NCBI GenBank assembly: GCA_907165275.2
Contig: OU015654.1
Location: 389,501 to 453,500, forward strand
DNA length: 64,000 nucleotides
Reading direction: 5' to 3'
DNA from: Zygaena filipendulae
Taxonomy: Eukaryota; Arthropoda; Insecta; Lepidoptera; Zygaenidae
Below the pieces are notes generated by a model. That model searched no databases and was not told the origin of the DNA. It worked only from the letters and a program-made list of their open reading frames with translations. The first letter of the stretch is position 1, and every line of letters begins with the position of its first letter. Position numbers and translations under genes: made by a program. Positions 34,990 to 46,024 of the stretch are shown in pieces.

Positions 34990-35228
34990 TTGGACGCAGA
35001 TAAGCAATAACATGTTAACCCACAAAATTAAGTTATTGATTCAGAACAATTTTTTGAGAGTTAGGGAACGTTTTTTAATTATGTGTTTACCTTATCACAT
35101 TGCTTAAATATGTAACTAAATATTGAACATAAAAAATGTTGATACAAAATGGCGCTCCTACTTTTAAAACACGATTTACTCAAAATTTCTCCATTGTGGG
35201 TTAACACACTATTGCTTATCTTTGTCCA
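34990..35228. mobile_element. MITE with TTGGAC...AGATAAGCAATA inverted ends, copy 1
   Basis: Left TTGGACGCAGATAAGCAATA and GTTAACCCACA; right TGTGGGTTAACACACTATTG then CTTATCTTTGTCCA. About 33-bp imperfect inverted ends; 239 bp. A near copy lies at 40374. Confidence 0.82.
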
Positions 35229-35957
35229 TTTATTGTACAGGTAGTATATTCCGAACTGACGGTAATTTATAGTTCTAAGAACCTGCTGACGATTATAAGT
35301 GATTGTAATAACCAATCCTAAGTAATAAATAGCTTTTGAAATTTGAAATTTGAAATTTGAAGTATATTTTATTGAATGGTAGAATTCCTTTTAACTTGAC
35401 CTAGATCTTTTTGTTTAATTTCTATTGAATTCTTTTTGTTTTGTTGGTATAATTCGACTAATTATTTAAGTCAACAGGACGACCATTGAATCATACAATA
35501 TTACCTACATTAATACTTAGAAAAGAGTTTTATTAAATGAAACAAAAATTTTCAATGATCTTCATAATAAAATTGAGTAGTCAAAGAGCTACACCTGAAT
35601 AGATTTGCTCCAATTTATTTTTGATTGTGCTTCTTAAATGTGCAGGTGAATCGAATTAAATTTCGAACCGGGTAATTAATACTGTGACATGAGAGCTTGT
35701 TACATATTCCTTTGACATTTACAGTGTGAAAATTCGACACTTGAGTCTGCACCAGTACGGACTCCACGTCTATAGGGACCTCGGTATCGCATTTCGAGCG
35801 AGCTCAAGAGACGCGCCGTCTTGTATGTAATATTATTATATTAGCTGCTTAAGATTTTACATCTGTTAAGGATAAGGAATAAGGTTAAACAATTTAGTTT
35901 GATTGTTATCATAACAAAATGAAATTGTGTTTTGCAAACATATTATTTTAGATAATT
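35229..35957. other. Non-coding stretch with a 7-mer microsatellite
   Basis: A (TTTGAAA)4-like run at about 35334-35362. Nothing else recognised. Confidence 0.4.
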
Positions 35958-36298
35958 ACTAGCTGTGCCCTGCGGTTTCACCCGCTTTAATTTTGGAGAT
36001 CCCGCGGGAATTCCGGGACACAGATACTATAATACTATACTTCTGGGATAAAAGTACCCTATATCCTTTTCTGTACCCGTGACAGCGTGGAGTATGAAAA
36101 ATTTTATGCAATTTCACCCGCGTTAATTTCAAAGTTCCCATGCGAATTCCGGAATAAAAGTACCCTGTCCTGTCCTTTTTTGTACCCCTGAAAACATGTA
36201 TGCAAAATTTCATGATGATCGGTTGAGCCGTTAAGGCGTGAGGGCGTAACAGACAGACAAACAGAGTGATTTTCACATTTTTAATATTAGTAGGGGTA
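35958..36298 (-). mobile_element. Two joined Helitron-like copies, reversed
   Basis: ACTAGCTGTGCCCTGCGGTT opens one copy; at 36106 ATGCAATTTCACCCGCGTTA opens a second, complete to TTTTTAATATTAGTAGGGG at the right. Head-to-tail joining of ends is typical of Helitrons. Confidence 0.63.
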
Positions 36299-36865
36299 GT
36301 ACAATGGTACTAAAAGCAGAATTCTGTGTTCATCACTCGAATTCTCCCCCGGAAGTCAAACCTGGAACCTCTTAATAAGCGGGTAGGCATGATGACCTAC
36401 TGCGCTAATCAGCTCGTTATTTTAATCACTAACTTGATTTCATGTCATCATCTGGGAGAATTAGTATGGCCATTTTCTCTACAACCTACCTATGTAGGCT
36501 AGGTTTCTATTGTTAATAAACAAGCCAGACTGGGTCTATTGTTGTTTGGGGAGGCTGTATACAGGACGCGCATGACCCTAGGAGGTTGTAAATGGTAGAT
36601 TTACGATACGTATAGGTGCGTATCTTAAGTCCCGGTCGACTATAGACTGTAGCTTAATTTATGGCGACAGCTCTATTTGCTTGAAACTTAATAACATACC
36701 TACTGGCTTTATCCGAGATTATAACTGTGTAAAAGCAGTGTTTGTTTTAATTATAACAGTACATTGAACTTCCACTGAACCTGGTATTCTCTCAGAGACT
36801 ACCAGGTTAAAATGTAAAAATATATAATGTACATGCTCAACTTAGTTTACTATAATATTATGTAT
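36299..36865. other. Unassigned stretch; possible SINE-like scrap
   Basis: 36340-36420 (AAACCTGGAACCTC, GACCTACTGCGCTAAT) may be a tRNA-like repeat scrap. Nothing else recognised. Confidence 0.3.
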
Positions 36866-37095
36866 AGGCTTGCTGTTCTGCGCGGTTTCAACCGCGATAA
36901 TTTCAAAATTCTCGCGGAATTGTTCCATGCAAACTTTGCAACCATTAAATTTTCAGATTTCTTTTCTTAATAAACACCTACGTCACTTAAGGAATATTTG
37001 TGCAAAATTTCATGGTCCTAGATCTAATGATTTCAGCTGTGCATTGATCGATCAGTCAGTCAGTGTCTGTTTTTATATAGGTATATGTATAAAGA
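36866..37095 (-). mobile_element. Helitron-like element, third subtype, reversed
   Basis: CTGCGCGGTTTCAACCGCGA and GGAATTGTTCCATGCAAACT match the 21901 copy in reverse. Confidence 0.58.
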
Positions 37096-37369
37096 CAAAT
37101 ACTATGTTTAATATGGAATAATTTAAGTACTAGTGTTTCAATCATATTTCAAAATTTAAAATACTTTATCTCACACCTACGTAAAGTAAACCAGATTTAA
37201 CTCATGAAACCTTTTTACCTGTTTGTTGATTTATAATATTTACCTTTCCATCTATGCGAAATGATTTAGCTTGAAAAGTTCAAATACTATAAACTTGAAG
37301 CTCATAACGTTTGTACGAAATTTGAAAAAGGAGGAATATGTTTTTATGGCAGTTACATAAGCTGGCTAG

Positions 37370-37562
37370 CTAGCCCTATCCACGAGGCCTGGAGGCGGTT
37401 GCATTCGACGACGCCGGCTACTCCGAGCTGATGAACTATCCTTACTTGTTTATTTATTTATTGATTTTTATATTTTATTTTATTTTATTTCATATTTTGT
37501 AAAAACAATATTGATATGGGACTTTTTAATCCCGGAATAAATGATTATTATTATTATTATTA
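37370..37562 (+). mobile_element. LINE 3' tail
   Basis: GACTTTTTAATCCCGGAATA then AATGATTATTATTATTATT: a short-repeat-tailed LINE 3' end. No coding part left. Confidence 0.5.
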
Positions 37563-38274
37563 TAAGAAAAATATTTTATACGTGTGGAAAAGTCTAATAC
37601 CGTACGAATAAAGTTGCAACGGCAGCTGCTATAATATTAAATTAGGGCGAGTTGAGTTTATGTACAAAAGTGGCCTGAAAAAAAACACAGACTTTTTTAA
37701 TTTACAAAAATATAATATTAAAATCGACGGTGAGATTGCAATTTAACAAAAATTCTACAACCAACAACAGTGTAGCTAAAACAACAGAGTGCATATTTGC
37801 GAGCGCTGCGTCGAACCGGACACAAAACACATACATAGCTGCATACAAGTGCAGTGAGCTATAGAGTTATATAACTATTGACAGCGTGCATATTTTCGTC
37901 GCACTGTATCAAAGTAGCCGATAAACGGCGGGATCCAATATCGCCGGACAAACAAAGGCTTACAAGAGTTTAGGGCACGCCCACTTCACTGCATATTCAA
38001 CGTGGGTGAAGAATCAACACAGGCTATAGTCCAAGAGATGCATACGTAAAAAGAAGGGTAAAACCACATTAAACAGTAGATAAGTACTTAGTTTTTATTT
38101 ATTTAAAACTAGTAAAATTACAATTATTATTTACACGTCATCCTATTTTCGTCACATTTTGTAGGTACAAAAATCAAACCGAATATTCTTTATTGTTATC
38201 TACAAAATTCTGAAATAAAAATACTTACAGGCAAAATTTATAAATAAAACAGGTAAAGAAGATCGGCCTTTTAA
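37563..38274. other. Unassigned stretch
   Basis: 37790-38040 is GC-richer and not repeat-like. No coding frame. Confidence 0.3.
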
Positions 38275-38560
38275 ACAAATCATCATCATCATATCAACCA
38301 AAAGACGTCCATGCACTGCTGTACATAGATCTCCACCAAGGATCGCCAATACGACCAGTTTTGCGCTAATCGCATTCAATGGCATCCCATGACCTTCAAC
38401 TCATTCAAGTCATCAGTTCACTTGGAAGCGGACCTATCCACGGTGCGTCTTTTGGTTCGTGGTTGTCACTCGAGAACTATCCTGCTCCATTAGTAACCAG
38501 TTCTTCGAGCAATGTAACCAGCCCGCTGCGTGAGGTTTGCTATTCTTCGGACTAAATACG
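38275..38560 (-). mobile_element. RTE-like LINE 3' fragment, reversed
   Basis: AATCATCATCATCATAT tail then AGACGTCCATGCACTGCTGT, ATCTCCACCAAGGATCGCCA and GGTTCGTGGTTGTCACTCGA. This sequence type is familiar to me as a common lepidopteran LINE end. Confidence 0.6.
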
Positions 38561-39410
38561 TAATTAAAACGAATTTCCAAAACGAAAGTATCATCTGGCT
38601 CTTAGACTATACTTCACGCATGGCAGATCATTGACCAATATGCGACGTAACGCGCAACCACTAGGTATATCTATACGTAGTAGGTATAGGCACCACACAC
38701 ATGAACCGCCATTTGCATAGTTTCTGCATGCGTGGTCATTACAGGTCTTGATATACGTCGATCTAGTCTTTGATTGCTTTCAATATTGTAATTTTAATTT
38801 ATATGTATTTATAACGTTTAATAAATACAGCTCTTTGTGAGCTTTGACATTCATTTACCGCAGAATCTATTCTGGGCGTTTTGTGACTGGCATTTCATCA
38901 ATTTATAATAGACGTGTGTAGCTACCTATAATTTGCTTTTCTAAAGAAAGTAATAAAGATAGGAAACATTCGGTAGTAACATAATTTTGTATTTTTTTTA
39001 TTCACATAGGTATTTAACTGTAAGTAAACAAATTATAACATTTTCCGGCGTGGTATTTGGATTCTCCCCACGCCATTTAATATAATATAGCACATGCAAT
39101 TTTAAATTGTTATAATATTATTTTCTTTGAATAGGTACTTGTGGTTTATTTTTAAGATATTCAAGTTTATCAAATACGTAAAGATACGTACCTAAGTAAA
39201 TAATAATACACAATTGCTTTCTTTGCAAAAATTAAACACTAAATGTAATAATTTATAATCACTTTTGTGACAAAAACTAAAAACCCGTTTTCGAACGAAT
39301 AAGAACAAAAGATACCCATCTTTTGTTCTTATAAACTATAAAAAACGTGTCAAATAAAAAAATACGCTCGTTTTTAGGGAGTCGAATATAAGCAAAATTA
39401 ACAAAAGAAA
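38561..39410. other. Non-coding stretch, nothing recognised
   Basis: AT-rich; a short inverted pair AAGAACAAAAGATACCC / ATCTTTTGTTCTT lies near 39301-39330. Confidence 0.35.
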
Positions 39411-39613
39411 TTAACCGACTTCAACAGTGCCGGTATCTGTCTCCGAAACTATTCATCAGATCCACATGAAATTTAAATGGGACTATTTCGGAATACACCC
39501 CTGTCGAATAAAAGAAGAATTTTGCAAATCTGTCTATAAGTAGGCGGAGTTATACCCGAAAAAAAAATACAGACATCCGAATTGATAATCACCTATTTTT
39601 GGAAGTCGGTTAA
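39411..39613. mobile_element. MITE with TTAACCGACTTC inverted ends
   Basis: TTAACCGACTTC at left and GAAGTCGGTTAA at right, a perfect 12-bp inverted repeat; 203 bp. Interior AAACTATTCATCAGATC and GGCGGAGTTATACCCG is known to me from lepidopteran repeats. Confidence 0.72.
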
Positions 39614-39699
39614 TAAAAATTACAAAAAAAAAAAAAATTTACTTGTACTTATTTTGAATACATTATGTACATATTAACATTTAAGAATAAAAAATATGA

Positions 39700-39965
39700 T
39701 TTAAGTGTCTGTCTGTATGTAATATGGTGTTTCTAATGTCAAAATAAATAAATGCATGTAAAAGTCTATACGGTACCTACTCTAAACAAAAAAATAATTC
39801 TTAAAGTTTTTGCCTGTCTGTCTGTCTGTTATTAATTGTTCAGGCTAGTCTATACAAAGCGGTTGGAGTGATTTTGACGCGACTTTCACTGACAAATAGC
39901 TGATGTTAAAGAGTAATTAATTAGACTACTTTGATCAAAGTTCCTGCGTTGATTCCGAAAGGTCA
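39700..39965 (+). mobile_element. Helitron-like fragment, GTGTCTGT subtype
   Basis: CTGTCTGTCTGTCTGTTATT, TTTCACTGACAAATAGCTGA and GTTCCTGCG match the copies at 44490 and 59390. 3' end missing. Confidence 0.5.
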
Positions 39966-40373
39966 TAAATTTATTTAAAACCCCAACAACTACTTACGAT
40001 ATTAAATAATACTCAAAGATCCGTGGCTCTTGTTGGTTCGCAATAAAAATAAAACAAATGGTACGTAACATAATGCAGTAAGCTTTCTCTACCGTCTCCG
40101 GGGAATTTACACTGATGCCGCCTTAAATCCTTATTTATATGATAAGGCCATAATTCTTGAGAGGCCGCGTGTTTGAACCGCTCCTTAATACTTATACCTG
40201 TCTGTGCTCGGTACTAAGGTTAACAACATAAACAAACCGACCGCGAGAAAGAGACACTCATGGGAATTGTATAGCGTTATCCTTTTCTTGATCGGCAGCG
40301 GGTGCAAGCTAACATGTGAATAGAACTCGTATAATTTGGGGTGCCTATTGTCGAGGAGCTAAATTGGACGCAG
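39966..40373. other. Non-coding stretch, nothing recognised
   Basis: No family or frame seen. Confidence 0.3.
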
Positions 40374-40607
40374 ATAAGCAATAACATGTTAACCCACAAA
40401 ATTAATTTTTTGATTCAGAACGCTTTATTGAGAGTTAAGGAACGTTTTTTAATTATGTGTTTACCTTATTACATTGCTTAAATATGTAACTAAATATTGA
40501 ACATAAAAAATCTTGATACAAAATGGCGCTCCTTCCTACTTTTAAAACACGATTTACTCAAAATTTCTCCAGTGTGGGTTAACACACTATTGCTTATCTA
40601 TGTCCAA
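40374..40607. mobile_element. MITE with TTGGAC...AGATAAGCAATA inverted ends, copy 2
   Basis: Nearly the same sequence as 34990-35228, with ends TTGGACGCAGATAAGCAATA and CTTATCTATGTCCAA. Confidence 0.84.
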
Positions 40608-41138
40608 TTATAACACGCTCAATGTATTGTAATATCAGGTAGGTAATAGGCACGTTTGTTAAAATGGTAAGCAGTGGTCTACCATAATAAAAAATAAAGA
40701 AAAAATTCGGGATAGTTTTCGTTTCTTTAGCTAATTATACCTAAGACATGGCCTGCGCCACCCGCAGCGATGTCTGGCCAAAAAACAAAGAACTTAGGTA
40801 CTAAAATGTCTATTGAGGTGCCTACTCATAGCTTCAATACAATTATTTCAAAGGAATGACAAAAACAAAGACTTACCTAAATTATTTTAGTTGTTAATCT
40901 TATCTAAGTTTCACAAACAATTCTTTAAAAAAAAAATATTACCATTAATATGATGTACGAAAACAATAAAATATAAAAAAAAACATTTGCTTTGTAACAT
41001 TTACCTAAGCTTTCAAAAAGCACGTCTGCTGACTTTTGCAAAAACTTAGGTGATTCACAAATATGTAGGTATACAAGTATTATAACAGTTGCCTGGTGGC
41101 TGGTACCCATATCACAAGTTCTGCTAAGTTTGGGACTA
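40608..41138. other. Non-coding stretch, nothing recognised
   Basis: AT-rich. Confidence 0.3.
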
Positions 41139-41440
41139 GGGCCTTTATTCACTATGACAAACAACATTTAACCACGGTAATTTTGGAGTTCCAGCGGGAA
41201 TTCCGATTTACAATATACGTACCTACCTCAGGAATAATGTAGCTTTCTAATGGTGAAAGAAATTTTGCAATCGGCCCCTTAGTTTTTGATTTAAATCGTA
41301 ACAAACAAACAAAAAAAAAGAATATAGGTAGATTAACATTCTGCATGTAATAAGAAATGTTGTAAATTCGATAATGAGGGAAAGACAATTATTTTTGTGG
41401 CACGTTATCTTAACTCGCCGTGTTATGAATAAGGGCCCTG
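41139..41440 (+). mobile_element. MITE of the GGGCCC-TTATTCACTATGACC family with nested Helitron-like scrap
   Basis: Left GGGCCTTTATTCACTATGAC; right GTTATGAATAAGGGCCC. The middle (about 41165-41295) is a reversed Helitron-like piece (CCACGGTAATTTTGGAGTTC, CAGCGGGAATTCC). A second unit beginning GGCCCTGATTCAGTATGACC follows directly at 41441. Confidence 0.65.
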
Positions 41441-41595
41441 GGCCCTGATTCAGTATGACCATTCAAATTTCTCGCCCGTAAGGCGCCATATCGTATCGAG
41501 CCCGTAACACAAACACAAATCCCCATCAAGCCATGGCAAGAAATCACAAATTGGCATTCTGTATGACACAAGATGCGTTTATTTTACTATATCAC

Positions 41596-41833
41596 GGGTG
41601 CGTTCGAAAGTCGCAGTCCACTATTTTACCGGTAAAGTTCCGTATTTTTTTAGCTTTATAAAAATACATTTAATATTAATCATTTAATATATTTCGCATC
41701 TTGTTCAATATCCAAAGTATAATGAATACTATTTTTGGGTTAAAAGTTAAATAAATAGTTATTATTTGTGTCAGAGAAAAAATAGTTTGTCATTTTTGGT
41801 ACCTATTCAAAGATTTTGTTTTCGAACGCACCC
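41596..41833. mobile_element. MITE with GGGTGCGTTCGAAA inverted ends
   Basis: Perfect 14-bp inverted repeat, GGGTGCGTTCGAAA at 41596-41609 and TTTCGAACGCACCC at 41820-41833. 238 bp; may be hAT-derived, but no clear target duplication was found. Confidence 0.75.
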
Positions 41834-42419
41834 TTTATTTTTTTTTTCTTCTATTTCCTAACAAATGTCAAACATATATTGGTAATCACAAAACTATTAT
41901 GATTTTTTTGTAATGAGTGGTATTGTTATATTAATACTAATTGTATGACGCTGGCGTAAACTCCGTATGTTTGTGTGTGACATTATAATGGAACATAAAG
42001 AAATTCTTTTTCTGCAGAACTTAAATCAACATTTTTTATCATTTCTTTTGTATTTTTATGATGTAAGTATTGAAATAATATAAAACCATAGTATAAAACG
42101 ATAGAAAATAACAACAACATTAAATATTGGTAAATTAAAATTAGTGTTTTTATGTAATGTTTTAACCTCAGTATTCCACGAATTACAACAAATTATTGCA
42201 AATCAACGTTTTGAGATATCATAAATATCATTGTACCATATTTCTAGCGAATAAATAAATCGAATTAATCCATTTTAATAACAAATTCGAGCTTAGAAAA
42301 CCTATCCCCGTACCTACACAACACCAAACGCGCAAACTTGATTCACGTTATCTTGACAATGTAAAAAAAACAATTATCAAATTTTAAATAAATTTCGTAA
42401 TAAGTATTGTACCTGTAGG
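41834..42419. other. Non-coding stretch left of the gene array
   Basis: AT-rich, nothing recognised; the array's shared 3' flank begins near 42420. Confidence 0.35.
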
Positions 42420-42607
42420 TACTTCTATTAATTTGTATTGATGTATTTCCCTTAAAATGTTACAACATAGTTATGTAAACATTTTTAGCACCAAGTATTG
42501 AAGTCAAAAGCGAGCATAAAACTCTGCTACCGACGCAGGTTATAGTTTTAATCAATTTTGTTTACCTTAGAATACTGACCGAAACAATAATTTTACATAA
42601 CTTTCCG

Positions 42608-43489
42608 TCAGTTTTTCCTTCCGCGAGTGGTGCGCCGGCGCACGGCGTTTCTTCGTTCTCGTTCATTCTCAATTGTTGCTTGCGACAAAGTATTTTTTAA
42701 TAAAGTGTGTTTCCAAAGTTCTTTATCTATTTTAATACGTCCTAATTTACGGCGAACACTTGCCGCTGATGGTTGAAGTAACTCAACAATCTGGTCGAGG
42801 TCTTCGTCAGGAATCAAGCCTAGATGGGGTTGACTCCAGTCCAGTTCCACCGGCGCTTTCCGACGGGAGGCCGATGACCGCTGTGGTCGACGACCAGTGT
42901 CCGATGGATCACATCCAAAATACGATGTCAACAGGTTGTCCATTGAGTCACAGTCGTTTGAGTCACAGCTAGTTTCTTTATTTGATGCCGTCTTGCTCTT
43001 TGTCGGTATTAAATCAAATATTCGTTCTAACTCCTCTGCAAAAGAGCTTGTCTGGCTTTCCTCTGACAACCTGCAGCTGCTTAGTTTCGACTCAATTGAA
43101 TACATGTTCACTTGGTTCGAACTCATCTGGCTTTTCTCTGACGAAGTAGCTCCCTGATCTAACTCAACTGTGTTTGAGCTCATTTTGCTATTTTCTGACG
43201 AAGTAGCGTATAAGTCAACTGAGTTTAAACTAACCTGGCTTTTTACTGATGAAGTAGCTCTCTGGTCTATCTGAACTGGGTCCGAGATCACCTGTTTATT
43301 CGTTGACGACGTAGTTCCCTGGTCTAATTCAACAGGGTCGAGGTTTATCTGTCTTTCCGCTGACAAAGATTCGACACTGCGGTTGGTCTCTACTGAACTC
43401 AAACCGGTTTGACTCTGCGTAGAATAATTCTTTTGACTTTCGTCTTCGGCACTGATGGTATTGTTCAGTTTGTCTGAATTCAAGTCCAT
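42608..43489 (-). CDS. Array copy A: unrecognised Ser/Asn/Gln-rich protein with arginine-rich tail, 293 residues
   Basis: The only full-length open member of the local family. The first ATG (43489-43487, context GAGATGG) is at the same place as in copy G; the frame is open 49 codons further upstream but has no ATG there. Residues 1-40 are acidic and polar. Residues about 42-133 hold four to five degenerate 17-20-residue repeats built on TSSxKSQxSSN and VELDQGA. Then comes a short block SSFAEELERIFDLIPTK (about 148-164), an acidic Asp/Ser stretch, and the best conserved block VELDWSQPHLGLIPDEDLDQ (about 214-233). A lysine-rich segment and a basic tail (RERRNAVRRRTTRGRKN) end the protein. No membrane or signal segment. 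The tail suggests nucleic-acid binding or a nuclear signal (inference). I recognise no known family. Confidence 0.72.
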   Translation of the reverse strand: MDLNSDKLNNTISAEDESQKNYSTQSQTGLSSVETNRSVESLSAERQINLDPVELDQGTTSSTNKQVISDPVQIDQRATSSVKSQVSLNSVDLYATSSENSKMSSNTVELDQGATSSEKSQMSSNQVNMYSIESKLSSCRLSEESQTSSFAEELERIFDLIPTKSKTASNKETSCDSNDCDSMDNLLTSYFGCDPSDTGRRPQRSSASRRKAPVELDWSQPHLGLIPDEDLDQIVELLQPSAASVRRKLGRIKIDKELWKHTLLKNTLSQATIENERERRNAVRRRTTRGRKN

Positions 43490-44030
43490 CTCGTTCTTTT
43501 CTGTTGATGTGATGCTCTGCTCAAAATTGTTATCACTCAAGCTTATCCGACTTATATTCTGACAGAATTTTGATGAATTCTGATTGATGAAGTCAAGCCT
43601 CTTTCGCTTCTTTCTGATATTGTCCTGATGCTCCAATTAAACTCTTTCAAATTAATATGGTTTTTAACTCACAATGCACTAGATCCACGTTCGAATTCAA
43701 CTGACTAAAGGCAATCTCACTTGTCGGCACTAACTTAGTGATCGACTTGTTCTAACCGCACCCGACACTATACTACACAGCTGTCTTTTCAAAAATTGTA
43801 TTATTTAAAATCAAAATAATAATAATAAATTTTATCTGGCTTAAAAAGATGTTAGTGCTAGTGCGTCAGTATAGCAAATGGTAATTTTCTTTCAACGCAG
43901 AGAGTTATGAACAATATAAATTTCCAGGTAGTTTTTTTTTTACCAATCGATAGGTAGACCTAACACTTTAAAGCCATCATATTTTGTTAGTACAGCTATT
44001 GAGAAAAAATAATTCACATTAGGTAAATGA
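43490..44030 (-). promoter_or_regulatory. Conserved 5' region of copy A with possible 59-bp intron
   Basis: About 43637-43790 and 43850-44030 match, with few changes, the regions upstream of copy G (52260-52610) and in part copy H (55916-56140). Conserved words on the minus strand include GTGCGGTTAGAACAAGTCGA and TTTAGTCAG before the gene. GTGAGT (43672-43667) and an AG at 43614 would make a 59-bp intron; copy G gives the same length. The promoter itself is not resolved. Confidence 0.5.
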
Positions 44031-44044
44031 GCGGTATTGTTAAT

Positions 44045-44247
44045 CCCTGCTAATATTATAAATGCGAAAGTAACTCCGTCTGTCTGTGTGTCTGTTACGC
44101 TTTCGCGCCTTAACGGCTCAACCGATCATCATGAAATTTTGCATACACATTTTCATGGATACAGAGAAGCATATAGGGTATTTTTGTCCTAGAATTCTTG
44201 CTGAAACTCTGAAATTACCGCGGGCGAAACCGCGGGGAATAGCTAGT
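44045..44247 (+). mobile_element. Helitron-like element, nearly complete
   Basis: CCTGCTAATATTATAAATGC at left and ACCGCGGGCGAAACCGCGGG, GAATAGCTAGT at right; sits just beyond the conserved 5' region of copy A. Confidence 0.65.
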
Positions 44248-44410
44248 CATAAATAAAGCACTTTCTAAATACGAGTTATATAGGTACCCACTTATTTAGT
44301 TTAAAAAAAAAATATTAAAAATAATTATTTAAGATTGTTATAATATTATAGTATTTTTTGACATCAAATCTGTAATTTTTGGATGCGTTAATTAAATACA
44401 AAATATTTTA

Positions 44411-44445
44411 ACGCTTCTCGGCTTTTTGGCTTATATCAAAGTGTA
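44411..44445 (+). pseudogene. U2 snRNA 5'-end fragment (35 nt)
   Basis: ACGCTTCTCGGCTTTTTGGC then TTATATCAAAGTGTA resembles the first 35 bases of arthropod U2 snRNA, with about three changes in the core. The paralogous flank at 52720-52770 lacks it: AAATACAA.AT.CTTGTCAAAAA runs through. So it is an insertion into the duplicated flank, without the rest of the gene. Confidence 0.65.
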
Positions 44446-44489
44446 TTGTCAAAAAATTGCATGTATTTTTATCGTTTATGGGCTTTTTC

Positions 44490-44787
44490 CATCTGTACTG
44501 ATAAATAAAATAAAAGCGTCTGTTTCTAATTCCCAATTAACAGTTTTCAATTAATGCATACGAAAGAATACACGGTAGGTACCTACTTACATAAAACTAA
44601 TCATTTTTTTAATTTTTTTCTGTCTGTCTTAATCTCAGAAGTGGCTTTACAAATTTTAACGGAAATTTCACTGGCAGATAGCTGATCTTATAAAGAGTAA
44701 CTTAAGCTACTTTTATTTAAAAAAAAAAACTTAGTTCCTGCGGGAATTCTGAAATTCACGTGGGTGAAATCGCGGGGCTCAGCTAGT
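44490..44787 (+). mobile_element. Helitron-like element, GTGTCTGT subtype
   Basis: AAAGCGTCTGTTTCTAATTC at left, AGCTGATCTTATAAAGAGTA in the middle, CACGTGGGTGAAATCGCGGG, GCTCAGCTAGT at right. Confidence 0.62.
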
Positions 44788-44859
44788 CTAGTAATAAAAA
44801 TAGTTCGATGATCTATCTTTTTGGATTTAAATACTTCTCTTTATTTTATTTATGTATAT

Positions 44860-45075
44860 GCATTAAAAACACTAATAATAAACAATATTAAAAACATAAG
44901 TAAGTACAAAGTTAAAATGTAGGAAGACAGAAATTTTAAGTTTTTTTTTTCAAGTGTTTAAGTTAAAAGTGAACATGAAATGCTGCTATAGACTCAGGTT
45001 ATACCTAGCTTTAATCCATTTTGTTTACCCTATAATACTAAACAAAATATTAATAATTAATGCTAAACACAGATT
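44860..45075 (-). repeat. Shared 3' flank of the array unit, copy B
   Basis: TAAGTTAAAAGTGAACATGA, GACTCAGGTTATA and CTATAATACTAAAC match flanks before copies A (about 42490-42600), C, G and H. Confidence 0.65.
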
Positions 45076-45833
45076 TCCAGCAGTTTTTTTTTTCTATAAT
45101 TTGTGCGGCGGCGCACAATATCGTTTCTTCATTCTTGTTCGTTCTAAATAGGTGCTTGAAATAAAGGATTTTTTTTTAAAAACGTGTACTTCTGAAGTTC
45201 TTTATCTATTTTAGGACGTCCTACACGCCGCCGAACACTCGCTGCCGAAGGTTGGAGTGACTAAAAAATCTGGTCAATGTCCTCCTCAAGAATCAAGCCT
45301 AGATGGGGTTGACTCCGATCCAGTTCCACCGGCGCGTTCCGACGGCAGATCGATGCTATTGTGGTCGACGATCAGTGACCGATGGAACACAACCAAAATA
45401 TGATGTAGCACACCTAGTTTCCTTTTGACTGGCAAGTCACTGTTACTGCGACGTAATTTATCTTTATTTGATTCTGTTTGGCATTTTGTTGATATCAAAT
45501 TAAATATCCATTCTAACTTTTCTGCAAACGAGCTTGACTGGCTTTCCTCTGGCAACGTGCAGCTGCTTAGTTTTGACTCAATTGAATCTAAGCTCACCTG
45601 GTTTGACCTCATCTGGCTTTTCTGACGAAGTGGCTCCCTGGTGTAAGTCAATTGAATTCAAACTGATGACTTTTCGTTGATGAAATAGCTCCTTGATCTA
45701 ACTGAAATGGGCCCGATATCACCGGCTTATTCGTTCATGACGTATTTCCTCATTAAGGGCTAATTCATTAAGGTCGGAGTTTGTCTAGCTTTCCGCTGTC
45801 AATGATTCCACACTGCGGTTGGTCTCTACTGAT
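45076..45833 (-). pseudogene. Array copy B, broken
   Basis: The middle (KSQMRSNQVSLDSIESKLSS, FAEKLEWIFNLISTK) aligns with copy A. A frameshift after LPVKRKLGV removes the conserved DWSQPHL block from the frame, and the tail region has a TAG. At 45833 the match stops in CTCTACTGA and jumps to TCACATTAGGTAAATGAG, which in copy A lies about 630 bp further on, so the start codon and upstream region were lost by an internal deletion. Confidence 0.8.
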
Positions 45834-46024
45834 CACATTAGGTAAATGAGTAAATAATGCTAATCATAAATAAAGTAAAACAAATTTATCATTATTATTA
45901 TTTAAAATTATATTATAATGTGATCAAATATGTAATTAGTGGATGCGTTCCATGTAATTTTTTCCGGTAATGGGCTTATTCTATCTGGTGATAAAAATAG
46001 TTCAATTATATTACTATATTATTA

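Noticed and set aside
43490..43636. Copy A protein starting 49 codons upstream of its ATG
   Set aside because: The upstream codon is TTG directly after an in-frame TAA, and copy G shows the same arrangement. Eukaryotic initiation at the shared ATG is more credible.
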